Assembly (NCBI RefSeq): GCF_000154705.2
Contig: NZ_CM002917.1
Coordinates: forward strand, 1,382,461 to 1,446,460
Direction of reading: 5' to 3'
DNA: 64,000 nt
Source: Hoeflea phototrophica DFL-43
GTDB taxonomy: Bacteria; Pseudomonadota; Alphaproteobacteria; Rhizobiales; Rhizobiaceae
In this document: positions 28,818 through 39,558 of the stretch, piece after piece
How positions within the stretch are numbered: the first letter of the stretch is position 1
How the letters are laid out: the number at the start of each line of letters is the position of its first letter
Notes under the pieces: generated by a model
What the model was told of the DNA's origin: nothing
Database searches by the model: none
What the model saw: only the letters and a program-made list of their open reading frames with translations
Position numbers and translations under genes: made by a program

Positions 28818-30116
28818 TTATTCAGCCGCAGCCGTTCTTGAGCCATTCTGAACGAGTAAATCCGTCATATCTTTGACCGGCATGAGATTGCTGACCGGTC
28901 CGATGGCCGAAACCGTGACCGGGGTGTTGAAAAACAGCCGCTCCGCCAGATCCGAAAGCCGTTCAGGTGTGATGTTCTCAAGCCGCTCCATCAGTTCGGA
29001 GTTGCTCACCGGGCGCCCGAACAGCAGCATCTGCCGCGCAATCTGGCTTGCCCGTGCCGCAGGGCTTTCCTGCGACATCAGCAGGCCAGAGCGGACCTGG
29101 GCGCGCGAGCGGTTGATCTCCTGCTCGTCAACGCCCTCAGCAGCCTTGGCCAGCTCTGACAGGATCACCGGGATCAGCTCCGGCAGATCGTCTCCGCCGG
29201 TTGCCGCGTGAATGCCGAAAATGCCCGAGTCCGAGAAGCCCCAGTGAAACGCATAGACCGAGTAGCACAGCCCGCGTTTCTCGCGCACCTCCTGAAACAG
29301 CCGCGATGACATGCCGCCGCCCAGAATGTTGGCGAGCAGCTGCGAGCAATAGAAGTCGCGGACCTGATAGGCGCGGCCCTCAAAACCGATTAGCACCTGC
29401 GCGTCCATCAGGTCGCGGTCCTCACGGTAGTCTCCGCCAGTGTAGCTTGCGGTTGGAATGGCGCGCAGTTGTGTGCCCGTCGGCTGGATCGACTGGCCAA
29501 AGCGTTCACCGACCAGCTTGACGAAAGCGTCATGATCAACCGCGCCTGCTGCGACGACAACAATGCGGTCGCCGGTGTAATGGCGCGAAAGATATCTGCG
29601 GATCTGGTCCGGCGTAAACGACTTGACGGTGTCCGGGGTGCCAAGGATGGGCCGTCCGATGGTCTGCTCGCGGAAGGCGGCTTCGGTGAAGCGGTCATAG
29701 ACCACATCATCGGGCGTATCGTTGGCAGCACCGATTTCCTGCAGGATCACGTGCTTCTCGCGCTGCAATTCCGCTTCGTCAAACACCGAATCCGTCAGGA
29801 TGTCGTGCAGGATATCGATTGCCAGCGGCACATGATCCCGGAGCACGCGGGCGTAATAGGCCGTGGTTTCCGTCGATGTGGCCGCGTTGAGCTCGCCGCC
29901 CACATTTTCGATTTCCTCGGCAATCTGACGCGCGCTGCGCTTGCGGGTGCCCTTGAACGCCATGTGCTCAAGCAGATGCGCAATTCCGTGCTCGTTGGCG
30001 GTCTCGTCGCGCGAACCGGATTTGACCCAGACACCGAGAGCAACGCTCTCCAGATGATCCATGGTTTCGGTAACGACTGTCACGCCGTTGGCGAGACTGG
30101 TGGTCTTGACTTTCAT
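28818..30116 (-). CDS. M16 family zinc peptidase (mitochondrial processing peptidase-like)
   Basis: A 432-residue pitrilysin-superfamily peptidase. The inverted zinc motif HxxEH is seen in IAHLLEHMAFKGT (H47, E50, H51), with the distal glutamate expected in the downstream NAATSTETTAYYA region. The second half has the family's RRYLSRHYTGDRIVVVAAGAV and GGGMSSRLFQEVREKRGLCYS. It resembles the alphaproteobacterial ancestor of the mitochondrial processing peptidase beta subunit (for example Rickettsia RPP). No signal peptide. It is 18 bp after thrC, probably one operon. Confidence 0.93.
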   Translation of the reverse strand: MKVKTTSLANGVTVVTETMDHLESVALGVWVKSGSRDETANEHGIAHLLEHMAFKGTRKRSARQIAEEIENVGGELNAATSTETTAYYARVLRDHVPLAIDILHDILTDSVFDEAELQREKHVILQEIGAANDTPDDVVYDRFTEAAFREQTIGRPILGTPDTVKSFTPDQIRRYLSRHYTGDRIVVVAAGAVDHDAFVKLVGERFGQSIQPTGTQLRAIPTASYTGGDYREDRDLMDAQVLIGFEGRAYQVRDFYCSQLLANILGGGMSSRLFQEVREKRGLCYSVYAFHWGFSDSGIFGIHAATGGDDLPELIPVILSELAKAAEGVDEQEINRSRAQVRSGLLMSQESPAARASQIARQMLLFGRPVSNSELMERLENITPERLSDLAERLFFNTPVTVSAIGPVSNLMPVKDMTDLLVQNGSRTAAAE

Positions 30117-30134
30117 ACTGTCACTTTCCGCGGT

Positions 30135-31538
30135 TCATGGAGCTGCCCGCGTATGTGTCAGGATGTGGGATTCCACCTTTTCCTGCTCATTGGGCAACAC
30201 GCTGAACCGTTCCTCCCGTTGCATAAGATCAGAGAGCCATGCCGGGAGCGCCGGGTCAATACCGCAGGCCTGTTTTACGGCAGCCGGGAACTTGGCCGGA
30301 TGCGCCGTTGCCAGCGTCACCATCGGCGCTGACGGCTTCATCATCTTGTTGGCGACAAACACGCCTACCGCCGTGTGAGGGTCGAGCACATAGCCGGTTT
30401 CAGCCTGCACGTCATGGATCGTTGCCTTGACCTGGCGCTCGCTGGCGCGGCCGGCGCGAAACTCCTTGCGAATTGCCTTGAGCGCAGGTGCCGCGATGTC
30501 GAAGGCACCTGATTGCTTGAGCCCGGCCATCGCCTGGCGCACTGAACCGGCGTCGCGGTCATTGGCGTCAAACAGCAGCCGCTCGAAATTTGAAGAGATC
30601 TGGATGTCCATTGATGGCGATGTGGTCGCTGTGACACCGCGCATCTCGTAGCGTCCGGTGCGCATGGTCCGCGCCAGAATGTCATTCTCGTTTGTCGCCA
30701 CCACCAGCTTGTCGATGGGAAGTCCCATGCGCTTGGCGCAGTATCCGGCGAAAACATCGCCGAAATTGCCCGTCGGCACCGTAAACGAGACCTTCCGGTC
30801 CGGTGCGCCGAGCGATATTGCAGCGGTGAAATAATAGACGATCTGGGCCATGATCCGCGCCCAGTTGATCGAATTGACGCCGGAAAGCCGCACATTTTCG
30901 CGAAACGAGGTGTGGTTGAACATGGCTTTGACCATGTCCTGGCAATCATCGAAATTGCCCTTGATCGCCAGCGCATGCACGTTTGACGCAGTCGATGTGG
31001 TCATCTGGCGCTGCTGCACCGGCGACACGCGGCCTTCGGGAAACAGGATGAAGATGTCTGTGCGGTCACGCCCGGCAAAGGCGTCGATCGCGGCTCCGCC
31101 GGTATCGCCCGAGGTGGCGCCAACGATCGTCGCACGCTCGTTGCGCTCGGCCAGCACGTGATCCATCAGCCTGGCGATCAGCTGCATTGCCACATCCTTG
31201 AACGCCAGGGTCGGTCCATGAAACAGCTCGAGCACAAAGGCGTTCGGGCCGCTTTGCACCAATGGTGTGATCGCGGGGTGACGAAATGTTGCGTAGGCCT
31301 CGTTGATCATCTGGCGCAGAGCCTCGGCGCCGATTTGGCCTTTAGCAAAGGGAAGGATCACCCGGAAGGCGATTTCCTGATAGCTTTGCCCGCGCATGGC
31401 ACGGATCTCCTTGCGGGAGAATTGCGGCCATTGCCGCGGCACATAAAGCCCGCCATCGCGCGCCAGCCCTGCCAGAAGAGCATCGCTGAAGCCTAATGCG
31501 GGCGCTTCGCCCCGTGTCGAAATATAGTCCACAGACAT
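30135..31538 (-). CDS. thrC: Threonine synthase
   Basis: A 467-residue PLP enzyme that turns O-phosphohomoserine into threonine. The N-terminal MSVDYISTRGEAPALGFSDA and the PLP lysine in HGPTLAFKDVAMQ (K114) are characteristic of the bacterial/fungal subgroup, together with GATSGDTGGAAI for the PLP phosphate. The start at 31538 is preferred (GGAG 4 nt upstream and family-standard length); a longer frame from 31634 adds an unrelated basic leader. It begins a minus-strand group with M16 peptidase, GNAT and GGDEF/EAL genes. Confidence 0.96.
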   Translation of the reverse strand: MSVDYISTRGEAPALGFSDALLAGLARDGGLYVPRQWPQFSRKEIRAMRGQSYQEIAFRVILPFAKGQIGAEALRQMINEAYATFRHPAITPLVQSGPNAFVLELFHGPTLAFKDVAMQLIARLMDHVLAERNERATIVGATSGDTGGAAIDAFAGRDRTDIFILFPEGRVSPVQQRQMTTSTASNVHALAIKGNFDDCQDMVKAMFNHTSFRENVRLSGVNSINWARIMAQIVYYFTAAISLGAPDRKVSFTVPTGNFGDVFAGYCAKRMGLPIDKLVVATNENDILARTMRTGRYEMRGVTATTSPSMDIQISSNFERLLFDANDRDAGSVRQAMAGLKQSGAFDIAAPALKAIRKEFRAGRASERQVKATIHDVQAETGYVLDPHTAVGVFVANKMMKPSAPMVTLATAHPAKFPAAVKQACGIDPALPAWLSDLMQREERFSVLPNEQEKVESHILTHTRAAP

Positions 31539-31696
31539 GGTCTCCGGTGGTGGACGCGGATCGCGCAAGGTGAGATAACGCCGGTCGATTTTTCGCCGCG
31601 CGGCTGATATAGACCAAGGGCGGTCGTCATGCAAAGGCCATATACGGGTTGCAGTCTTTGCCCGACGCTCTGAATGCAGATGAAGGTAGGTTTACA

Positions 31697-32260
31697 GTGT
31701 CATACAGTATGTTGCGTTCCATTCCGGTTTTGCTCGGAGCAGTTCTGATCGCGGGTTGCACCGGCGCCAACCCCGGCGCCATTCTCAATCCGGGCGGATC
31801 AGATGGCCAGCCGGCAATCGATGCGGCCACCAATGCCGCCGTGGTTCAGGGGACCTGCCCCAAGGTGGAGCTTCGTGAAGGGACCGCCATTTATCGCAGT
31901 TACGTCAAGGGTGGCGATGGCGATCCGACCAAGGTTATTCACCAGGGATCGATTGCGGATACGACCAGACAGTGCCGGATCAATGGCGATCAGATGGTCG
32001 CGACCGTCGTGGCGTCCGGCCGCCTTGTTGCTGGCCCCGCCGGCAAATCCGGCCAGATTGATGTTCCGATCCGCGTTGCAGTGCTGGATGGCGAGAATCT
32101 GATCTACTCGGAATTGATCAAGCATCCCGTCATACTGCCAGAAGGTCAGCCGACGACGCAGTTCGTATTCACCAATTCAGCCGTGACGTTCCCGGCAAGC
32201 TCCGCGGGAACAGCCAAGATCCTGGTTGGATTTGATCCCGGACCCTACGACACGCCTTGA
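31697..32260 (+). CDS. Rhizobial outer/inner-membrane lipoprotein, unknown function
   Basis: A 187-residue predicted lipoprotein: basic start, hydrophobic LRSIPVLLGAVLIAGC with a lipobox cysteine near residue 21, then a single domain containing CPKVELREGTAIYRSYVKGG and a beta-rich end VGFDPGPYDTP. I do not recognise a named domain; similar proteins appear in other Rhizobiales next to thrC. The start at GTG 31697 fits the Shine-Dalgarno-like AAGGTAGG best; an ATG at 31709 is a possible alternative. It is divergent from thrC and convergent with the HAD gene. Confidence 0.7.
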   Translation: MSYSMLRSIPVLLGAVLIAGCTGANPGAILNPGGSDGQPAIDAATNAAVVQGTCPKVELREGTAIYRSYVKGGDGDPTKVIHQGSIADTTRQCRINGDQMVATVVASGRLVAGPAGKSGQIDVPIRVAVLDGENLIYSELIKHPVILPEGQPTTQFVFTNSAVTFPASSAGTAKILVGFDPGPYDTP

Positions 32261-32302
32261 TGTCCAGCGGTGGCTTGAAGCTTGGGCTTTGGTCGCCGGA
32301 GT

Positions 32303-32992
32303 TCAGCCGAGTTCCGACCAGGCCGCCAGCGCTTCCACGGTTGCCGGAAGATCGGCCATGCGGGCAATCACGGTTTCCGCGCCCGCTTCGGTCAGCTTGT
32401 CGGCATGGCCGGGATAGCTGTGGGAACCGCCGGTAAAACCAACCACACGCATGCCAGCCGCCCGCGCGGCCTCCACGCCATGGACCGAATCCTCGATCAC
32501 CAGCACATTTGCCGGATTAACATCGAATTCGCTGGCGCCATGTAGAAATACGTCCGGGGCAGGCTTCGTGCGGCCTTCGCCGACCTCCTTGGCCGAATAG
32601 ACACGCTCCCCGAACAACCGGTCGAGACCTGTTCGCTTGAGCATGGCGGCGAGCCGGTGTGCGGAGGAGTTCGAACAGATGCAGCGCGGCTGCGGCAGCC
32701 GGCTGATCGCCACTGCGGCACCGTCAATGGCGCGCACCTCTGCTGCCAGCTTCTTGTCCAGCAGCGCTTCTGACGCATCGATCAGCGAGGCCGACAGCGG
32801 AGTGTTCGATTCCCGCTCGACCTCGAACAAGATGTCTTTCCAGGTCAGACCCGCAAAGCGCTCGGCCAGTTCTTCCGGGCTGATCGAATATCCGGCCTCG
32901 CTCAAAAGCGCGGATTCCACCTCCGCCGCGATAACCTCGCTGTCGACCAGCACGCCGTCGCAATCAAAGATGATGAGGTCGAAACCGGACAT
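32303..32992 (-). CDS. HAD-superfamily phosphatase (beta-phosphoglucomutase-like)
   Basis: A 229-residue HAD hydrolase. Motif I is FDCDGVLVDSE (D nucleophile near residue 9), motif II CSNSSAHRL near 110, and motifs III-IV are seen in RTKPAPDVF and LVIEDSVHGVEAARAAGM. The helical cap is the type found in beta-phosphoglucomutase and phosphoglycolate phosphatase relatives; the substrate is not predictable. The start at 32992 has AGGAAG about 6 nt upstream; the frame is open to 33127 but the extra part looks non-coding. It diverges from ccrM. Confidence 0.88.
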   Translation of the reverse strand: MSGFDLIIFDCDGVLVDSEVIAAEVESALLSEAGYSISPEELAERFAGLTWKDILFEVERESNTPLSASLIDASEALLDKKLAAEVRAIDGAAVAISRLPQPRCICSNSSAHRLAAMLKRTGLDRLFGERVYSAKEVGEGRTKPAPDVFLHGASEFDVNPANVLVIEDSVHGVEAARAAGMRVVGFTGGSHSYPGHADKLTEAGAETVIARMADLPATVEALAAWSELG

Positions 32993-33138
32993 GGAAGTCT
33001 TCCTGTAGTGGGAAATTTGCGGAGGGGTGATTTTCGCCACCGGGCCTACAGCAAGCGTTGGCGACAGGCAAGCGCGGGTACGCTTCTTGCTGTAATCAGG
33101 GAAATCTGAAATCCATCTCAGGGTCATTCACCAGATGT

Positions 33139-33154
33139 TTACCCTGTTCGGTAA
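33139..33154. promoter_or_regulatory. Inverted repeat TTACC-N6-GGTAA upstream of ccrM
   Basis: TTACC (33139-33143) and GGTAA (33150-33154) are exact inverted arms 43 bp before the ccrM ATG. In Caulobacter ccrM is driven by CtrA and sensitive to GANTC methylation; I see neither a good TTAA-N7-TTAA site nor a GANTC site in the 120 bp upstream. The repeat is therefore only a candidate for another regulator. Confidence 0.3.
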
Positions 33155-33184
33155 CCATGATGCTCAGTTGTTGCGTTCGAGTAA

Positions 33185-34330
<1,146 letters not shown>

Positions 34331-34386
34331 ACCTGCAAAACAGATCCGGCGGGCGTCATGTACCTTCAGTCACCGCCGCGATAAAG

Positions 34387-34417
34387 CGCCCGGAATGTCG
34401 AAAGACGTTCCGGGCGT
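34387..34417. terminator. Bidirectional terminator-like hairpin between ccrM and tetR-type gene
   Basis: CGCCCGGAATGTC pairs with GACGTTCCGGGCG (one T:G wobble) across a GAAA tetraloop, followed by TTTGTGT on the plus strand and, on the minus strand, by CTTTAT. It sits in the 108-bp gap between two convergent genes, where a shared terminator is expected. Confidence 0.75.
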
Positions 34418-34438
34418 TTGTGTCAAAAGCTGCCGGTT

Positions 34439-35062
34439 TCATTCCACTGGCTGATCAAGAACACCTCTGGCCACTGCGGCAAGCATCTGGTTTTCATCGA
34501 CGGGGATCTGATGCACCGACGCCTTGTCGTCTATGATCAGAAATGAGTGTCCGTGAACGAAGCACCATAGAAGATAGGCTCGCCGCGCAGCCTCGGGGTG
34601 ATTCGGTGTTATTCCGAGATAGTCCGCCACGGCGTTGACGACGATCGCCAGTGTGTCACGCCCGGCTTTCATCAATTCCTCGTCGTCCTTGTGGTCTTCG
34701 GTCATGCCGTAGACCAGCCGGAAAACCCCGGGCTCCTCGCGGGCAAAGTCGATGTACGCCCTTCCCAATGCCTCGATTCGCGCGATCGAACCTCGGGGGA
34801 TGTCCTTGATCGCCGACTGCATCCGGCTCGATTTTCGGTTCATGGCTTCAAAACAAACCGCTTTCATGATCGCCGGTTTGTCCTTGAAATGCTTGTACGG
34901 GGCACCGCTGCTGACGCCCGCCAGACGGCTGGCTTCCGAAATTGAAAAGTCGGAATTCCCTTTGATTTCAATCAAATGGCGAACAGCTTCAAGCAGCTGC
35001 GCGCGCAAATCGCCATGATGATATCCGGTTTTTATCCCGATCCTGGGGTCTGCGGTCGCCAA
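34439..35062 (-). CDS. TetR/AcrR family transcriptional regulator
   Basis: A 207-residue repressor with an N-terminal helix-turn-helix (about residues 28-72: FSISEASRLAGVSSGAPYKHFKD) and a ligand-binding domain with a C-terminal TetR_C-like dimer region. It begins at a TTG codon (35062), since no ATG or GTG lies in frame before the HTH; AGGA is 10 nt upstream. It diverges from an RND efflux pair, so it most likely represses that pump and itself, with an inducer that is also a pump substrate. A 15-bp palindrome lies in the shared promoter. Confidence 0.9.
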   Translation of the reverse strand: MATADPRIGIKTGYHHGDLRAQLLEAVRHLIEIKGNSDFSISEASRLAGVSSGAPYKHFKDKPAIMKAVCFEAMNRKSSRMQSAIKDIPRGSIARIEALGRAYIDFAREEPGVFRLVYGMTEDHKDDEELMKAGRDTLAIVVNAVADYLGITPNHPEAARRAYLLWCFVHGHSFLIIDDKASVHQIPVDENQMLAAVARGVLDQPVE

Positions 35063-35089
35063 TATTCTGAATTCCTAATGATCCGTTGG

Positions 35090-35125
35090 TTGACAAAGTG
35101 AGTATTACTCACACATGTTAGGAAT
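35090..35125 (+). promoter_or_regulatory. Probable TetR-type operator and promoter, GTGAGTATTACTCAC
   Basis: A perfect TTGACA -35 hexamer (35090-35095) is followed by the palindrome GTGAG-TATTA-CTCAC (35098-35112), which would fill the spacer to the -10. A second pair of arms, ATTCCTAA (35071-35078) and TTAGGAAT (35118-35125), brackets the site. A repressor bound here would block the promoter of the RND adaptor gene at 35174 and the divergent regulator gene. The -10 element is not clear. Confidence 0.65.
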
Positions 35126-35173
35126 ACTTACATACGGCCTTACTGCACCGCACGCAACAGCCAGGACGATTCC

Positions 35174-36340
35174 ATGCAAAATGCCACGACTGGAACTGAC
35201 AAGCCAAGAACCGTCGCGCGCCGCGTGCTGTCCGCCGTCGTGACGCTCGGCTTTATCGGACTTGCCGGCGGCTTGGTATCGCTTGGGGTGAGCGTGATTG
35301 CAGACCGGGCCAGCGCGGTTGCAGAGGTTGATTCCGCGCCGCTGGTGACTGTCCGGATCCAGCCGTTGAACTATGTCGATTCCTACCAGATCGAACGCCA
35401 CTTCGTCGGTCAGATCGAACCCCAGCAGCAAACGGACATCGCGTTCGAGCAGGGCGGGGCAGTGCTTCAGGTCTTGGTTGATGATGGCGACCTGATTGCT
35501 GCCGGGGATCGTATTGCCGTTCTCGACACTCAGTTGCTGGAGGCCGAAACCGCACGCCTGCAGGCCTCGCGCGCCGCACTTGAGGCTCAGGCCGAGCTCT
35601 CGCGGCGCACGACAAGTCGGCAGACAGAGTTGCAGGAGCAGGGCTTTTCAAGCGTTCAGTCTCTTGATCAGGCTTCCTTCACTTTGGCCGAAGTCTCCGC
35701 CCGCATCGCCGAAGTCGATGCTGCGCTGGCCACGAACCGGATCCAGATTGAAAAGGCTGAAATCAGCTCACCCTTTGCCGGCCGCGTTGTCGCCCGCCAT
35801 ATCGATGAGGGCACCACTGTTGCCGGTGGTCAGCCTGTCATTTCCCTGCTTGAGCATGCCGGCCCGGAATTCCGGGCGGGCATCGACCCTTCGCTGGCGC
35901 CGCTGTTGGCCGATGCGAACGGTCTGACGGTTGAAATAGAGGGGCGCGCGGTAGAGGCGCAGCTGATTTCGCTTGCGCCCAACATTGATCCTGTAACCCG
36001 GACACGAATTGCCCGCTTCGCTCTCGAAGATGATGAGGCGACGGTGTTCGGACAGACAGGAAGCCTGGTCGTCAATCAGACAATTCCCGAGCGCGGGGCA
36101 TGGCTGCCCGTGCCAGCCTTGCAGGAAGGCATGCGCGGCTTGTGGCAAGTCATGACTGTTGAGGGTGAACCGGACAGCGGCAATCTGGTGATCAGCCCGC
36201 AAGCGGTCGAAATCGTTTATGCCGGTCAGGATCGCGCCTTTGTGAGGGGCACCTTCGAGGACGGCGCGCGGCTTGTTCTCGATGGGCCGCACCGGGTCGT
36301 GCCTGGCCAGCGGGTCGAGATCATCGAGGCAGGCAACTGA
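35174..36340 (+). CDS. RND efflux periplasmic adaptor subunit (HlyD/MFP)
   Basis: A 388-residue membrane-fusion protein that links an inner-membrane RND pump to an outer-membrane channel. It has an N-terminal membrane anchor (about 18-42), the lipoyl half FVGQIEPQQQTDIAFEQGG and its partner SSPFAGRVVARHIDEGTTVAGG, a helical hairpin (about 120-185, rich in ALEAQAELSRR) between them and a beta-barrel end. It has no lipobox. The last A of its TGA stop is also the first base of the permease ATG, so translation is coupled. The divergent TetR gene is the likely regulator. Confidence 0.9.
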   Translation: MQNATTGTDKPRTVARRVLSAVVTLGFIGLAGGLVSLGVSVIADRASAVAEVDSAPLVTVRIQPLNYVDSYQIERHFVGQIEPQQQTDIAFEQGGAVLQVLVDDGDLIAAGDRIAVLDTQLLEAETARLQASRAALEAQAELSRRTTSRQTELQEQGFSSVQSLDQASFTLAEVSARIAEVDAALATNRIQIEKAEISSPFAGRVVARHIDEGTTVAGGQPVISLLEHAGPEFRAGIDPSLAPLLADANGLTVEIEGRAVEAQLISLAPNIDPVTRTRIARFALEDDEATVFGQTGSLVVNQTIPERGAWLPVPALQEGMRGLWQVMTVEGEPDSGNLVISPQAVEIVYAGQDRAFVRGTFEDGARLVLDGPHRVVPGQRVEIIEAGN

Positions 36341-39300
36341 TGGAAACGCTGACCTTCCGGCAGCCGCGGCTGGTTGCACTGATCCTTTTTGTCCTGATCG
36401 CCGCAGGTGCGTCGTCACTGCTCGCCATCGGCCGTCAGGAAGATCCGACCATCACCAATCTGTTCGCAACCGTCACGGCTGCCTTTCCCGGCGCTGAGCC
36501 GGGGCGTGTTGAAACCCTGGTGACCACGAAAATTGAAGACCATTTGCGTGAAATTCCGGAGATCGAGAACATCGAGTCGGTCTCCTCAACCGGCATCGCG
36601 ATTGTTCAGGTCGAACTGTCTGAAACGCTCGCCGATGACCGTATCGAGCAGGTCTGGTCGGAAATCCGCGATGTCCTTGATGACGCGCGCAAGGAGTTTC
36701 CCGCTGGCGCTCGTGATCCGGAATTCTCCAATGACAATATTGGTGGCTATTCCGCGATTGCAGCCCTTTCCGCCAGGCACAGCGATGTTCCGATGACCAT
36801 TGTGTCGCGCTACGCCGACGAACTGGCCGACACGCTTCGCAGTGTGAGCGGCACAAAGAAAGTCGAGATTTTCGGTGCGCCGGAGGAAGAGATTCTGGTT
36901 GCCGTTGATCCGGGGCGCTCTGCAGCGCTTGGCCTGACCCCGGACATGATCTCGGCGGCCATTGCCGCCTCCGACAGCAAGGGACAGGCTGGCCGCGTGC
37001 GTGGAGCAAGCGGTGACTTCGTCATCGAGGTGGATGGCGAAATCTCGGCCATTGACCGGCTGCGCGATGTCATCGTCCGTCAGGATGCCGATGGCCGGAT
37101 CGCCAGGCTGGGCGATATTGCCCATGTCAGCCGCAGTCAGAAAACACCGGTTGCCGAGATGGCCAGGCAGAATGGCAACCGGGCGATCCTTGTCGGAGCC
37201 AAGCTCGAAGACGGATTGCAGATCGATGTCTGGAGCGCCGATATCCGCGCGGCAATTGATGGCTTTCAGCCAAAGGTGCCCGGTGGATTGTCATTGCAAC
37301 TGGTGTTTGATCAGAGCGGCTACACGTCGGACCGTTTGGCGGAAGTGGGCTTGAATATGGCCATCGGCGTCGGCCTGGTGGTGGCGGTCCTGCTGCTGAC
37401 GCTGGGTGTCCGTGCGGCGTTTATAGTTGCCTTGATCCTGCCGGTGGTCACGCTCGCCACGATCGCGACCATGAACTACATCGGGCTCGCCATCCATCAG
37501 ATGTCGGTGACCGGCCTGATCGTTGCCCTTGGCCTGCTGGTCGACGCCGGCATTGTCATGACCGATGAGGTTGGCCAACGCATCCGTCGTGGTGAGGCAC
37601 GGATTAAAGCAGTGCGGCAGTCGGTGCGCCGGCTTGTTGCCCCCTTGTTCGCCTCCACCGTGACCACCGCTTTGTCATTCACGCCGATGATCCTGCTGCC
37701 CGGACCCGCCGGCGATTTTGTCGGGTCGATTGCAATCGCCGTAGTGGTCATGCTGGGCTGGTCGTTCATTATTGCCATCACCGTCACGCCCGCGATTGCC
37801 GGATGGCTGATGCCGGACGAGACCAGGGCGACGGCGCTGCAGTCCGGCATTCCTGGCGGCTTCCTGGCACGCGGCTTCGCGGCAAGCCTGCGCTGGGCAG
37901 TCGCCAATCCGCTGCGCTCCGTTGCGCTGTCCCTGGTGCTTCCCTTGGTGGGGTTCCTGTCAATGCCGACATTGCAGGCCCAGTTCTTCCCTGGCGTCGA
38001 CCGTGACCAGTTCTACATCGAGTTTGACGCGATGCCGGGGACATCGATCTCAAAGGCAAATCAGATCGTGGACCGCATAGATGCCGAACTCGCGGCTGAA
38101 CCGGAGCTCCGGTCTGTGACCTGGATCGTCGGCCGCTCGGGGCCGTCCTTCTATTACAACATCGTTGGCGGACGCGAGGACGCGCCGCAATACGCCCAGG
38201 CCCTGATAACAACCAGCTCGCCCGCCGCGACCGAGGAAATCGTTCCGCGCCTGCAACGCACCTTAGCGCCGAAAGTTCCCGAAGTGCAGCTTCTGGTTCG
38301 CGGGCTTGTGCAAGGCCCGCCGGTCAATGCGCCCGTGGAATTACGGCTGGTTGGCCCGGACCTGAATGTCTTGCGCGATCTCGGCGATCAGGCAAGAACG
38401 ATCCTTTCGCGCATCGACGTTATCACGCTGTCGCGCGGGACGGTCGGGTCGGGTGCTCCGAAGGTGTCGGTGAATGTCGACGAGGCAAAGGCGCGGCTGC
38501 TCGGTCTGGATCTGGCGGGCGTCTCGCGGCAGCTGGAGGCGAGCCTTGAGGGTGTCATCGGCGGCTCGCTGGTCGAAGGCTCCGAGGAACTCGATATCAG
38601 GGTGCGCGTCGGCAGCGCCGTGAGAAGCGACCTTGGTGCGGTGTCCGACATCCCGATCCTGCCTGCCGGCGCCGCAGCGATTGCCGCGCGTGGCGATCAT
38701 CCCGGTGTGCCGCTGTCCGCAATCGCAAGGATCAGCTTGCAGCCCAGCGACAGTTCCATCAGCCGCCGCAATTCCGAGCGGGTCAACACGGTGCAGGCCT
38801 TCCTGCTGCGCGACGTCCTGCCGGAAGAAGCGCTCAAGGCTGCCCAGGCCGAATTGCAGGCCGCAGAGTTCGAGCTGCCTGCCGGGTACCGATTGGAGCT
38901 TGGCGGCGACAGCGATGCGCGTTCGAACACGGTCAACAATCTGCTGCCCCGATCGCCTGATCGTCACGCTGACGATCGCAACAATAGTCGTGACCTTCAA
39001 TTCGTTCCGGCTGTCGCTGGTGGCGATGGTTGTCTGCGCTCTTTCCACTGGCCTGAGCATTCTCGCGCTCGCGGTGTTCCAATATCCTTTCGGGATTACA
39101 GCGATCATCGGGGTGATCGGTTCCATCGGCGTGTCGATCAATGCCGCCATCATCATCCTGACCGGACTTCAGGCAGATGCGAAGGCCAGTGCCAATGACA
39201 CCGAGGCGATGGTCGATGTGATCATGCGTTCAAGCCGCCATATCGTCAGCACCACCATCACCACATTCGGTGGTTTCCTGCCCTTGATCCTGGCGGGCGG

Positions 39301-39502
39301 CGGCTTCTGGCCACCTTTCGCCATGGCGATTGGCGGTGGAGTGCTGCTGTCAACGGTGGTGTCGTTCTACTTCACCCCGCCGATGTTCGCCTTGCTCTAT
39401 GCCGGGCGGAGGACCCGTCCTGGAGAGGTCGAAAAGGCCAATGTCGAGCCGGGAGATGTGCGTCAGGACAACATGCCGAAACTGGCGATGGCAGCAGAGT
39501 AG
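36340..39502 (+). pseudogene. RND efflux permease (AcrB/MexB superfamily), frameshifted near its last membrane bundle
   Basis: An RND transporter that would be about 1053 residues if repaired. The first frame (36340 to about 38946) gives TM1, the periplasmic porter domain, TM2-7 with the relay LGLLVDAGIVMTDEVGQ and the second porter domain, ending GGDSDARSNTVNNLL. The rest, starting LIVTLTIATIVVTFNSF with TM8-12 and GSIGVSINAAIII, continues in another frame to 39502; the first frame reads nonsense to a stop at 39198. The break lies between 38947 and 38956 in CCCCGATCGC (10 nt where a multiple of three is needed). An assembly error or true loss of the pump are both open. No outer-membrane factor gene is next to it. 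Confidence 0.8.
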
Positions 39503-39558
39503 GGCGAAGCCGGTGCAAAGCCATCCAGGTGGTTTTGCGCAGTGACCAATGCATGGGT

